Positions 1-9,204 of a stretch of 15,743 nt of DNA are shown here, in pieces. Source of the DNA: Lachnospiraceae bacterium UBA7160. Its GTDB lineage: Bacteria > Bacillota > Clostridia > Lachnospirales > Lachnospiraceae. Every line of letters starts with the position of its first letter. The first letter of the stretch is position 1. Made by a program: the position numbers and the translations under genes. The DNA is taken from assembly GCA_002491565.1 (NCBI GenBank), contig DKWE01000119.1:1-15743 (forward strand), read 5' to 3'. The notes under the pieces were generated by a model. It was given only the letters and a program-made list of their open reading frames with translations, was not told the DNA's origin and ran no database searches.

Positions 1-3000
1 TATCTTCAACATATTGTCAACGCTTGCATCCACACCGCCGTTTCGCACGATTTCCGCTCTCTTGCCAAGGGCTTCCACCATTGCCTGCTGTTCCTCGCTG
101 GGTTCCAGCACCACATCGGTGTACTCTGCTTCGGGAACAGGAAGTTTCAGCATATCCGAGGTCTGAATGTCTGCCGCTTCCTTAAATACTGCCATCAATT
201 CAGGCAGATTGAAAAAGCGGGCAAACCGTGTCTTTGCCCGGTATCCTGTTCCTTCCGGTGCCAGTTCCACCGATGTCACTGTTTCACCAAAGGTAGATGC
301 CCAGGCATCAAAATGTCCAAGGTTCATTTCCATCAGCGAATTGTACTGCAGATACCGCATCAGCGTATAAAGCTCCGTCATACTGTTCGAGATCGGCGTT
401 CCTGTTGCAAAGGTAACGCCACGGCTTCCGGTAAGCTCATCCATATAGCGGCATTTTGCAAACATATCGGAGCTTTTCTGCGCTTCGGTCTGGGCAATAC
501 CGGCGATATTCCTCATTTTTGTATAGAGGAACAAGTTTTTGAACCCGTGGCTCTCGTCCACAAACAGTCTGTCCACGCCCAACTGCTCAAAGGTGACAAC
601 ATCATCTTTCTTGCTCTGGTCATTCAGACGTTCCAGCCTTGCCTCCAGTGATTTTCTGGTTTTCTCCATCTGCTTGATGGTGTACTGCTCCGCATCGGTG
701 TCCCTTGCTTCTTCAATCTGGAACATCAGCTCATCAATCTGATTCTGCAGCATCATTTTCTGCCGTTCCACGGACAGCGGAATACGCTCAAACTGCGTAT
801 GTCCGATGATGACCGCATCATAATCACCGGTCGCAATTCTGGCGCAGAACTTCTTTCTGTTGGCAGGCTCAAAATCCTTTTTGGTAGCAACAAGAATATT
901 TGCGCCGGGATACAGCTTGAGAAAATCGCTCCCCCACTGTTCTGTCAAGTGGTTTGGCACGACAAAGAGCGATTTCTGGCATAAGCCAAGCCGTTTTGAT
1001 TCCATGGCAGACGCAATCATCTCAAACGTCTTTCCTGCCCCTACACAATGTGCAAGCAGCGTGTTGCCGCCGTACAGCACATGAGCAACGGCATTTTTCT
1101 GGTGCGGGCGAAGGGAAATTGCAGGATTCATGCCCTGAAATGTGATATGGCTTCCATCGTATTCACGGGGACGGGAACTGTTAAACCTCACATTGTATTC
1201 CTGCACCAGATCGGCACGACGTTTCGGGTCTTTGAAAATCCACTCCTGGAATGCGGCTTTAATCGCATCCTGCTTCTGCTGTGCCAGCATGGTTTCTTTC
1301 TTATTGAGGACACGCTTCTCCTTTCCATCCTCCTCAACCTTATCAAAAATACGGGTATCCCTCAGATTCAGCACATCCTCCAGCAGCTTATATCCATTTA
1401 CCCGGTCTGTACCGTAGGTCATGCGCACACGGACATTTCCGTAACTGTCCCGGCTTTTCCCACTGATGTTCCATTCTCCCGATGATTCAGAATAACGGAC
1501 ATCAATGACATTGCCCAAAAGATAGGACGGAGTCTGGAACAGCTCTGCCATAAAGTCACGGATGTACTCCTGCTTGATCCAGGTAGCACCAAGACGCACT
1601 TCAATATCGGACGCTTCCAGCTCACGGGGCTGTATCTGCTCTAAGAACGCCACATTGACCGCATATTTCGGGTCACGTTCTGCAAACACTCTTGCTGTTT
1701 CCAGCTTCCTCCGCACGTTGCCGGACAGGTATTCGTCCGCCGTTTCCCACTGATCGGTCAGGGGATTCATAAAAATGACGCCACGAAGTTCCTCGGTCAG
1801 CTCGGCTTCACTCTTACCGGACAGCTCCATCATGTAGGGAATATCGACCCTTGCCTTTTCTCCCATAGATACCGCCAGCGCTTCACTTGCCGTATCCACG
1901 CTTGTGACCACTTCGGCTTTCTTGATGGTGCGTTTGGAGAACATATCGGCTTTTCTTTCCAGATTACCCTCATTATCGAGGATTTCCAGGGAACACAGCA
2001 GACAATAGCTGTTATCCTGATTAAATGCCCGCTTATTGGCGCTGCTGCTGAGCAAGCCATACTTTTTCGTATAGGCATCGTACAAGGTGTTGAGCCTTAA
2101 CTGAAGCTCTGCAATCTGCTCCTCACTTCCGTCGTTGGTCTGACAGTCAATCAGTTCCTGGGCGCAGTCCCGGATGGCAACCATGCCTTTCACACGCTCT
2201 GCGGTTGCTGCCGGCAGATTCATTCTGCTCATCACAGAATTTTCCCGGTAATAAACCTCACCATCCACTACGGTGTAGGTAAAGTTCTTCACCTTCGGAT
2301 CTGCAGGAATAGTGACAACCTCATCCTCCAGATCGGTATCCTGCACCTGAACCGCTTCAATGGTTCCGTGAATATGGGAAATGGCTTCCTTGAGCTGTTC
2401 TGCCAGATCAGCTCCCTCAATGGGCTTCACCGTACATTCCATTTTCCCGTACTGCGTACTTTCCTCGGTCAGTGTACCCAGCACCATCTCCGGGTGCTCT
2501 GCGAAATACTGATTGATAGTAAAGCCTTCTGCGCTTTTACCTAGCTTCGTCCACTCCGCTTTTGCAATTCCCGGAGATTCCCGCTTTTGCAGGAACAGAA
2601 TATCCGCCACAACATCCGTACCGGCATTTCTCCGGAACGCATTATTAGGCAATCGGATTGCTCCCAAAAGGTCTGCTCTCTCAGCAAGATACTCTCTTGC
2701 CGAAGCATTCTGCTTATCCATCGTGCCGGATGATGTGATCACCGCCACCACGCCGCCTGGACGTGCCTGATCGATGGATTTGGCAAGGAAATAATCATGT
2801 ATCTGGAAATGATGGCGGTCATATTTCTTATCCACAACGCTGTAGTTTCCAAACGGCACATTACCGATGACCACATCAAAGAAATCATTGGGGTAGGCTG
2901 TCTTTTCAAAGCCATCAATGGTAACCGCTGCTTTCTGATAAAGCTGTTTGGCAATCCGCCCGGTGATGCTGTCCAGTTCCACACCGTACAGTCGGCTGTC

Positions 3001-6000
3001 CTGCATTTCCTGCGGCAGCATACCGAAGAAATTACCAACACCCATGGACGGCTCCAGAATATTTCCGCTTTCAAATCCCATCTGCGCCAAGGCATCATAC
3101 ATAGCTTTGATTACAGTAGGGGAGGTATAGTGGGAATTTAAGGTTGACGCTCTGGCTGCGGTGTATTCCTCCGGGGTAAGTGCGGCAGAAAGCTCCTGAA
3201 ATTCATCTGCCCATGCTTCCTTTCGTTCATCAAAGGCATCTGCCAGACCACCCCAGCCCACATACTTTGCAAGCACCGCCTGTTCCTCCGGTGTTGCCAT
3301 TCTGCCCTGAGACTCCAGCTCTTTCAGAAGATGAATAGCATCCATATTCATGCGGAACTTTGCTTTCGGACCGCCAGCACCCAAATCCATATCCGTGATA
3401 TGATAATTGGTCGGTGTATGCTTCGGTGCTTCTTTCTCCGGTTCCCCAACACGGATTTTTTCAACCACAATATCATACGGAAGCTGATTCTTCTCTCCCG
3501 GATATACGGCAACCGTTTCCGTCTGCGGTTCAGCCGGTTCCTGCACGGGTTCCAGTTCCAGGTTATCCCACTGCTGTTCCTCCACAAAGGAACGGACAAA
3601 CTCCGTGCTTTCACTACGGAAAATAGGGAATCCTGCCCCATTCTGAAAGGTAATATCCCGCAGGCTGACCCTTCCGGTCTGGTAATCCACGGCATCAATC
3701 TGGAACTGCCTTTCCTCAATGTTCAGCTTCATACCGATGGGGAGATAATCTTTTCCCTTGTACTCATGTACCAGATAATGGGAACCGTCCTCTGCTTCGC
3801 CCATCAACACAAGGTTTTGACCGTGCGACCAGATTCGCTTTCCGTAATGCGCCCACTGCCCCGAAGGGAATCCCGTTACCGGAACGCTCTCGCCACTTTC
3901 AAGCTGTTTATCCAAGAGCTTGCGTCCAAGAATATCCGCTACCGTTTGGGCATCGTCCCCATAGAACTCATAATTGCCATCATGCTCAAAGCCGACAAGG
4001 ACGCTTACTTTATACTTCTCACGGATGCGGTCATACTCGGATTCCCTTGAAGCATCCAGCACAGCAGGCTGTTCTGCGGGAATATCCGCTTCGTCCGTTT
4101 CCTGCTCTTTGGCAAGATCGGACATCTCCATCTGCTGTTCCCCTTGATTTGCTTCCAAAGGCGACTGCTCTGCTTCTTCCGCTTCCTGCACCACCTCGCT
4201 CTGTTCCGTATCCTCAATGCTGGCTTGCTGCTCTATGATTTGTTCCACATACTCGATAATCAGATGGTCATTCAGCGGATTGCCCCGCACCAGATCATCC
4301 AATGCCGCTTTTTCATAGGCATAAGTAAAGAGCGGAAGCATTTTGTCCCGAAGAACAATCGTTCCACTCTCAATCTCATCGACCAGGTATTCCGTTCCAT
4401 CCACATACACCGGATCACCGATGGCATAACCATATACCGCTACCAGCTCCGGTGCATTTTCATCCCGCAACGGAAGCATCAGATCTGTACCATATTTCTG
4501 TGCTTCCAGCAGAACCGCTTTGGACGGCGTGAATAAAGAGAAGGTGCCATTTTTGTATGCGACCACATCTGCAAACAGGCTCTGCATCTGCTCATAACGC
4601 TCATCGGTTTCATGCAGTCCCCCAATGATGGAGGACATATCTGCTACCACATTTTCAAGCCAGTCTGCATTTTCCAGCTTCTTTTCCAACGCTTCGCAGA
4701 CACTAAACATATCCACATCTTCCGGCAGGTCAAGTGCTGTTCTGTCCTGCCTGTAATAGAAGCTATTAAGTCTCTGTGCAAGGGCATGACGCTCAAATCC
4801 CGGCATACGAAGGTAATCCTTTTCCTTCAGATACCGCCCGGTCAGGATCAGCTTCTCAACACGGTCAGCGGATTGCGGCCATTTCAAAAGAGCCGACGGA
4901 GCATCCTTATCCCCATAATTGCCACGGGCAAGCATAATACCTTTCCCATTATAATCGGCATGGCTGTTATCCGCTCCGCAAAGGGCATGGGAACTGCCTC
5001 CAATTCCATATCGTTCCTTGAGAAATTGTGCCTTTTCTGCACTGGTATGGTCAAGGATAAAGAAAGAATAGGTTGACAGCACGCCGTCCGAATATGGCCC
5101 GCCGCCCATGAAATAATGGTCTATTTCATCTTCTGTAATGAAATCCACATTGTCACGGAACCGCTCCACCGTAGATACCGGCAGATGCACCTGTCTGTTT
5201 TCCAGCTCCGCAAGACGGCGAAGCAACTTCTCCGGGCGGTGGAAATGAAACCGCAGAATGGAGCGGTCTTCTTCATACCGCATGACGAAATCCCCAAGTC
5301 CCTGCAGGGTATCCGACACAAAAGCCCTGTCCTCCAGAAGCTCGGCAATTCGCTCCGTACTATCCGGGAAACCACCCCGGAACAGCTCCTCGTCCAGAAA
5401 AAACTCCCCGTTGCAGTCCTGATGCAGATACCACAGTTTTTGCGCCACTTCAAGACGTTCATTGGGAATCGCCTGATTCAGAATAATCTGCGGTGCATAG
5501 CTGCCGGAGTACAGCAGCTCCTTTGTTCTCTGTGCAACCTGTTCCCAGGTCAAAACTGCGGCATCGTTGGACAGCTCGGCTGACTTGCCCTTTGCAAACC
5601 TCATTCCGTTTTCATCGAACCACACGGAATAAGAAGTGCCGTTCTCCACAATTCCCTTTGCACCATACCGATACTCGTTTTTCAGAAATTGTGCGTCATC
5701 CCCGGCATCCAACATAAAATGGGCAGCAACACGGAGCACACTTTTGCTCTGGTTACTGCCCATTCGGATCACTTCATCCACAACCGGAAGTGGAATCTCT
5801 TTTTCGGCAAGGATTTCGGATAGTTCGGAATTATCCGGTGGCGTATTTAGCTGTAAACGATCTCGCTCAGAACCATTTCCTCTGCCCGACTCTGAATGTT
5901 GCTCATCCTCTGCAGCCACTGCATCTGGTTCTCCGCTTTCAGCGCTTCGGTCACGCCCTCCGCTTTCGCCATGCTCTCGGTCAGCCGCTCCATCCTCTCG

Positions 6001-7080
6001 TCCGCTGTCCGGTCGATCTCCATCAGGTGCGCTGTGAGCTTCCCACTCAGGAGCATCCCCTGATACAGACCGCTGTGGTTCTCCTTCAGATATGCTTTCC
6101 GCATCCGCCCGAATCTGCCCATTGGCTGCTTCGGCTGCTCGTCCATCTGTAAATTCGGGATCAGAAATCCCGCTCTGTTCGTGTAATCCATCTTCATCAC
6201 TTGAAACATCTCCTTCTGCATGAGCTTGTTGGGTTTCATTTCCGCTTTCGCGCTTTAGAGTGGTAAAGTCATTATAACCACTTTCTACTTCATTTGCAAG
6301 CGGTTTCTTCTGGTTTTCTTCGATCCTGGCAATATCAAGTGTTCTGATAAAGCGTCCTATATCCCTCAGAATGGGCATCGCTGTTTCAGAAACCGCATTG
6401 CCGATCTGTGCCAGTGCCATCGGGGTGCTGAACTCCGTGATATACTGAAAATCATACGCATCAAAATACTCGCCGGTATCAACACCACAGCGTTTCGCCA
6501 GCATATAATGCAGGCTGTTGTTCATCAGCTCCCGAAAGCGCACTTCCAGGTTGAGATCATCCAAATCCTCCAGAAAACTGCCCTCAATGGCATACTGAAG
6601 TTTATCCAGATAATCCGGAAGATTGTCAATAACCGTTTCCATTGACACCTGACGCAGACAGTCCGATAAGTCATAAAAGCTCTGGTCAATGGGATAATTC
6701 TCTTTTAAGTAATCTGCCAGCTTCTGCTGATCTTCCTCCCGGAGCTGCCACAGATATGGGTCTTTGCCATTGGGAAGCCGATGGGTGTCTGACACATCAA
6801 ACACATACTTGAGCCGTGGCCAATCGCTGGAATCGTCGATCAGGGCAATACCCTTTGCACCACGATTGACCCATCTGCCCATTTTATTGTTCCACAGCTC
6901 CAACGATGCACACGCCGTGGCATCCGGTCTTTGGGCGTGTATCAGAAGCTGTTCATTAAAAGGATACCGGTACAGCCGGGAAGCTGTATCCAGATACCCC
7001 ATCCAGCTATATGGCGAACGGGCAACCTCCTTGGCTGCCTGTTCCGACATACTGCTGATCATCTGGTATTTACTCGCCAT
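1..7080 (-). CDS. Giant ICE SNF2-family helicase / DNA methyltransferase fusion protein (C-terminus cut by window edge)
   Basis: The frame is open for 2360 codons from ATG at 7080 to the left edge without a stop. GGAGGAA lies 6 bases before the ATG. The N-terminus (about residues 15-110, with LLIHAQRPDAT at 45-55 and WVNRGAKGIAL near 70-80) resembles the ArdC anti-restriction N-terminal domain. A low-complexity charged linker follows (about 276-415). Two related modules lie at about 461-552 and 681-778, two small beta-rich repeats at about 887-912 and 1115-1142, and a MutS-I-like segment at about 1015-1060. An N6-adenine methyltransferase core follows: the AdoMet motif LEPSMGVGNF (1342-1351) and the NPPY-type motif NVPF (1407-1410). 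A SNF2/DEAD helicase lobe has Walker A GAGKT (2014-2018), DESH (2175-2178) and TGTPIS (2226-2231). The second helicase lobe is missing because of the window edge. Such proteins are typical of clostridial ICEs and are thought to act on, or protect, transferred DNA; the substrate is unknown. The gene starts 15 bases after topB and is probably co-transcribed with it. Confidence 0.93.
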   Translation of the reverse strand, partial: MASKYQMISSMSEQAAKEVARSPYSWMGYLDTASRLYRYPFNEQLLIHAQRPDATACASLELWNNKMGRWVNRGAKGIALIDDSSDWPRLKYVFDVSDTHRLPNGKDPYLWQLREEDQQKLADYLKENYPIDQSFYDLSDCLRQVSMETVIDNLPDYLDKLQYAIEGSFLEDLDDLNLEVRFRELMNNSLHYMLAKRCGVDTGEYFDAYDFQYITEFSTPMALAQIGNAVSETAMPILRDIGRFIRTLDIARIEENQKKPLANEVESGYNDFTTLKRESGNETQQAHAEGDVSSDEDGLHEQSGISDPEFTDGRAAEAANGQIRADAESISEGEPQRSVSGDAPEWEAHSAPDGDRPDSGREDGAADREHGESGGRDRSAESGEPDAVAAEDEQHSESGRGNGSERDRLQLNTPPDNSELSEILAEKEIPLPVVDEVIRMGSNQSKSVLRVAAHFMLDAGDDAQFLKNEYRYGAKGIVENGTSYSVWFDENGMRFAKGKSAELSNDAAVLTWEQVAQRTKELLYSGSYAPQIILNQAIPNERLEVAQKLWYLHQDCNGEFFLDEELFRGGFPDSTERIAELLEDRAFVSDTLQGLGDFVMRYEEDRSILRFHFHRPEKLLRRLAELENRQVHLPVSTVERFRDNVDFITEDEIDHYFMGGGPYSDGVLSTYSFFILDHTSAEKAQFLKERYGIGGSSHALCGADNSHADYNGKGIMLARGNYGDKDAPSALLKWPQSADRVEKLILTGRYLKEKDYLRMPGFERHALAQRLNSFYYRQDRTALDLPEDVDMFSVCEALEKKLENADWLENVVADMSSIIGGLHETDERYEQMQSLFADVVAYKNGTFSLFTPSKAVLLEAQKYGTDLMLPLRDENAPELVAVYGYAIGDPVYVDGTEYLVDEIESGTIVLRDKMLPLFTYAYEKAALDDLVRGNPLNDHLIIEYVEQIIEQQASIEDTEQSEVVQEAEEAEQSPLEANQGEQQMEMSDLAKEQETDEADIPAEQPAVLDASRESEYDRIREKYKVSVLVGFEHDGNYEFYGDDAQTVADILGRKLLDKQLESGESVPVTGFPSGQWAHYGKRIWSHGQNLVLMGEAEDGSHYLVHEYKGKDYLPIGMKLNIEERQFQIDAVDYQTGRVSLRDITFQNGAGFPIFRSESTEFVRSFVEEQQWDNLELEPVQEPAEPQTETVAVYPGEKNQLPYDIVVEKIRVGEPEKEAPKHTPTNYHITDMDLGAGGPKAKFRMNMDAIHLLKELESQGRMATPEEQAVLAKYVGWGGLADAFDERKEAWADEFQELSAALTPEEYTAARASTLNSHYTSPTVIKAMYDALAQMGFESGNILEPSMGVGNFFGMLPQEMQDSRLYGVELDSITGRIAKQLYQKAAVTIDGFEKTAYPNDFFDVVIGNVPFGNYSVVDKKYDRHHFQIHDYFLAKSIDQARPGGVVAVITSSGTMDKQNASAREYLAERADLLGAIRLPNNAFRRNAGTDVVADILFLQKRESPGIAKAEWTKLGKSAEGFTINQYFAEHPEMVLGTLTEESTQYGKMECTVKPIEGADLAEQLKEAISHIHGTIEAVQVQDTDLEDEVVTIPADPKVKNFTYTVVDGEVYYRENSVMSRMNLPAATAERVKGMVAIRDCAQELIDCQTNDGSEEQIAELQLRLNTLYDAYTKKYGLLSSSANKRAFNQDNSYCLLCSLEILDNEGNLERKADMFSKRTIKKAEVVTSVDTASEALAVSMGEKARVDIPYMMELSGKSEAELTEELRGVIFMNPLTDQWETADEYLSGNVRRKLETARVFAERDPKYAVNVAFLEQIQPRELEASDIEVRLGATWIKQEYIRDFMAELFQTPSYLLGNVIDVRYSESSGEWNISGKSRDSYGNVRVRMTYGTDRVNGYKLLEDVLNLRDTRIFDKVEEDGKEKRVLNKKETMLAQQKQDAIKAAFQEWIFKDPKRRADLVQEYNVRFNSSRPREYDGSHITFQGMNPAISLRPHQKNAVAHVLYGGNTLLAHCVGAGKTFEMIASAMESKRLGLCQKSLFVVPNHLTEQWGSDFLKLYPGANILVATKKDFEPANRKKFCARIATGDYDAVIIGHTQFERIPLSVERQKMMLQNQIDELMFQIEEARDTDAEQYTIKQMEKTRKSLEARLERLNDQSKKDDVVTFEQLGVDRLFVDESHGFKNLFLYTKMRNIAGIAQTEAQKSSDMFAKCRYMDELTGSRGVTFATGTPISNSMTELYTLMRYLQYNSLMEMNLGHFDAWASTFGETVTSVELAPEGTGYRAKTRFARFFNLPELMAVFKEAADIQTSDMLKLPVPEAEYTDVVLEPSEEQQAMVEALGKRAEIVRNGGVDASVDNMLKI
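5847..6197 (-). CDS. tnpV: TnpV-like protein nested inside the helicase gene in an alternative frame
   Basis: This frame is +1 relative to the surrounding helicase frame on the same strand. From ATG at 6197 it gives 116 residues, the usual length of stand-alone TnpV proteins (PF14198, named for Tn4451). Family hallmarks recalled from stand-alone members are all present in order: a start like MDYT..GFLIPNL, then MGRFGRMRKAYLKE, LLSGKL..HL.EID, AEGVTEALKA, and a C-terminus of RAEEMVLSEIVYS. AGAAGGAGA (6209-6217) provides a Shine-Dalgarno. The GTG at 6200 and ATG at 6209 and 6239 are in frame, so the exact start is uncertain. In the helicase frame the same bases encode a disordered-looking linker rich in Asp, Glu, Gly, Ser, Ala and Arg. 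TnpV function is not established; small-molecule or DNA roles cannot be read from the sequence. The match is by memory of the family, not a search. Confidence 0.8.
   Translation of the reverse strand: MKMDYTNRAGFLIPNLQMDEQPKQPMGRFGRMRKAYLKENHSGLYQGMLLSGKLTAHLMEIDRTADERMERLTESMAKAEGVTEALKAENQMQWLQRMSNIQSRAEEMVLSEIVYS
6209..6217 (-). promoter_or_regulatory. Shine-Dalgarno of the nested tnpV gene
   Basis: The minus strand reads AGAAGGAGA inside the helicase coding sequence. The core AAGGAG ends 9 bases before an in-frame GTG (6200) and 12 bases before ATG (6197) of the TnpV frame. It favours a start at 6200 or 6197 over the upstream ATG at 6239. Whether ribosomes use it is an inference. Confidence 0.55.
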
Positions 7081-7095
7081 TCGTTTCCTCCATCA

Positions 7096-9204
7096 TTAAC
7101 GTTCTATGCCCTTTTTCCGGTCATTGACAAATTCCATATCATAGCCGGGATATTTTCCTCCATTCTCCACTAGCCTGATTCTCGCAGCATATTTTTTGCC
7201 GGTTTTCTTGGAAACAAGGTTCTTTGCCAGATAGCTGCCCTTATTGATGAGGGCTTCGGCAACCTTGCGGGTAAAGGAAAGACCGATACTCTGCATGAAT
7301 TTGTTTTCCTTCCAAAGTGCGAAATCGCAGTCCCGTTCTGCGCAGGAATAACTCTGCTTTCTCTCCACCACAGCTCCACCGCACCTTGGGCAGATTCCAA
7401 TGGTATCCGCTTTTGATGCGCCGGAAAAAACAGACTTTTCCTTCTCACCGACCTGGGCATAATCGCAGACCAGCTTTTTTACCAGTTCAGTGATGCTCTG
7501 CATAAAGCTGTCCTCGGTCACTTCTCCCTGTTCCATAAGAAGAAGCTGGTTTTCCCACTCTGCCGTCATCATCGGAGATTTAACCACCTCCGGCAACAGG
7601 GCAATCAGCGCAACAGCGTCATCCGTTGCCAGAAGCTGTCTGCCCTTTCTGGTGACATAGCCGATATTCACCAGCTTTTCAATGATACCGGCTCTGGTGG
7701 CAGGTGTCCCCAATCCCTTCTTTTCTGTTTCCTTTGCAAACTCGCCGTTCCCGGCTCGCTCCATAGCAGAAAGCAGGGTATCTTCCGTAAACGGCTTCGG
7801 AGGACTTGTGAAATGCTCCGTCACATCGGAAACAACAGGCGAAATGACAATGCCTTTCGCCGCCTCCTGGGGAATCACGGTATCGTCCCCTTCCTTCTTC
7901 TTTTTCTTCACAGAAGCAAATGCGGCAAAGGCTTCCTCAATAGCTGTCCATCCTTTTTGAAGAATCGTTTTGCCCTTTGCGGTGAAAACCACACCTTCAC
8001 ATTCTGCCTTAACGGTTCGCTCCAGATATTTCATCGGCTCTGCGGCAGATGCAATCAACCGCTGTGCGATCAGGCAGAAAATCGCCTGTTCACCTTTGGA
8101 TAAAGAAGAAATATCCGCTTCCAGGCTTGCCGCTGTCGGGATAATCGCATGGTGGTCTGTGACTTTCTGATTGTCGATCACATTCCAGACATTCGGGGCA
8201 AAGGTCAGCTCTACCGCAAACGGCAGTATCCCCGGCAGCGCCTGAATGATATTCCGGGCGGTACTCTCCATATCCTCGGTCAGATACTGACTGTCCGTGC
8301 GAGGGTAGGTGACAAGCTTTGCTTCGTAAAGCTTTTGGGTGTAATCCAGCGTCTGCTTTGCCGTATAGCCATAATAACGGTTGGCTTCTCTCTGCAGCGT
8401 GGTCAGGTCATAGAGCTTTGGCGCATTGCTGCTCTTACTCATGCTGTCAGCTTCCGTGATCACCGCCGACTTGCCATCACACCTTGAAGCAAGCTGCTCT
8501 GCTTCTGCCTTTTTCCTGTTTTCCTCGGCAGTCAGTTTATACCCGTCACCGGAAATATGTACCTTGTAATAGGCTTCCTTTTGGAAACCGTCAATCTGCG
8601 CCTTTCTTTCGGTGAGCATTGCCAATGTTGGCGTCTGCACTCTGCCCACCGTCAATTTCCTGCCGTACTGCGTGGAAAACAGTCTTGTACCATTGATTCC
8701 AACCAGCCAGTCCGCTTTGGAACGGCACTCTGCCGATTGGAACAGGCGGTCATACTCGCTCCCCGGACGGAGATTTTCAAAGCCCTCCCGGATTGCACTG
8801 TCCTCCATCGAGCTGATCCACAGCCGGAACATCGGCTTGGTACACTTTGCCTGCCGATAGACCATACGGAAAATCGCTTCCCCCTCCCGTCCTGCGTCAC
8901 AGGCATTGATCACGCCGTCCACATCGTCCCGGTGCATCAGTTTCTTTACCGTCTGATACTGTTTCTTTGTGGCAGGGGATACCACTGTCTGCCAATCCTG
9001 CGGCAAAATCGGCAGATCTTCAAACCTCCACTTGGCGTACTTTTCATCATAGTCCTGGGGCTGTGCCAGCTCCACCAGATGCCCGACGCACCAGCTCACA
9101 AGATAGCCGCTGCCTTCCAGATAACCGTCCTCACGTTTATATGCGCCGATCACTTTGGCAACCGCCTGGGCAACACTCGGTTTCTCTGTAACCACAAGTC
9201 TCAT
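7096..9204 (-). CDS. topB: DNA topoisomerase III (type IA), ICE-borne TopB
   Basis: This type IA topoisomerase passes single strands of DNA through a transient break. On ICEs it is thought to help resolve or process transferring plasmid-like DNA. The 702-residue product starts MRLVVTEKPSVAQAV, the TOPRIM opening of TopB, and has the acidic TOPRIM motif DAGREGE (103-109). GRVQTPTLAML lies at about 187-197. The catalytic tyrosine is Y300 in YPRTDS. A C-terminal four-cysteine zinc-finger-like segment follows (CPRC...C....C), then a short basic tail. ATG at 9204 is chosen because AGGAGG (9213-9218) lies 8 bases upstream. The TTG at 9210 would be only 2 bases from it. The gene follows an intrinsic terminator and precedes the giant helicase by 15 bases, implying coupled expression with the helicase. 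Confidence 0.96.
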   Translation of the reverse strand: MRLVVTEKPSVAQAVAKVIGAYKREDGYLEGSGYLVSWCVGHLVELAQPQDYDEKYAKWRFEDLPILPQDWQTVVSPATKKQYQTVKKLMHRDDVDGVINACDAGREGEAIFRMVYRQAKCTKPMFRLWISSMEDSAIREGFENLRPGSEYDRLFQSAECRSKADWLVGINGTRLFSTQYGRKLTVGRVQTPTLAMLTERKAQIDGFQKEAYYKVHISGDGYKLTAEENRKKAEAEQLASRCDGKSAVITEADSMSKSSNAPKLYDLTTLQREANRYYGYTAKQTLDYTQKLYEAKLVTYPRTDSQYLTEDMESTARNIIQALPGILPFAVELTFAPNVWNVIDNQKVTDHHAIIPTAASLEADISSLSKGEQAIFCLIAQRLIASAAEPMKYLERTVKAECEGVVFTAKGKTILQKGWTAIEEAFAAFASVKKKKKEGDDTVIPQEAAKGIVISPVVSDVTEHFTSPPKPFTEDTLLSAMERAGNGEFAKETEKKGLGTPATRAGIIEKLVNIGYVTRKGRQLLATDDAVALIALLPEVVKSPMMTAEWENQLLLMEQGEVTEDSFMQSITELVKKLVCDYAQVGEKEKSVFSGASKADTIGICPRCGGAVVERKQSYSCAERDCDFALWKENKFMQSIGLSFTRKVAEALINKGSYLAKNLVSKKTGKKYAARIRLVENGGKYPGYDMEFVNDRKKGIER

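Noticed and set aside
3348..3719. 123-codon minus-strand +1 frame in the helicase
   Set aside because: In the same relative frame as tnpV, but without family motifs. It serves as a reminder that this frame can stay open by chance, so the tnpV call rests on the motifs, not on openness.
3331..4050. 239-codon plus-strand frame opposite the helicase
   Set aside because: It lies antisense to the helicase; its product has no recognisable domain and no ribosome site was seen. It is a shadow of the codon bias of the real gene.
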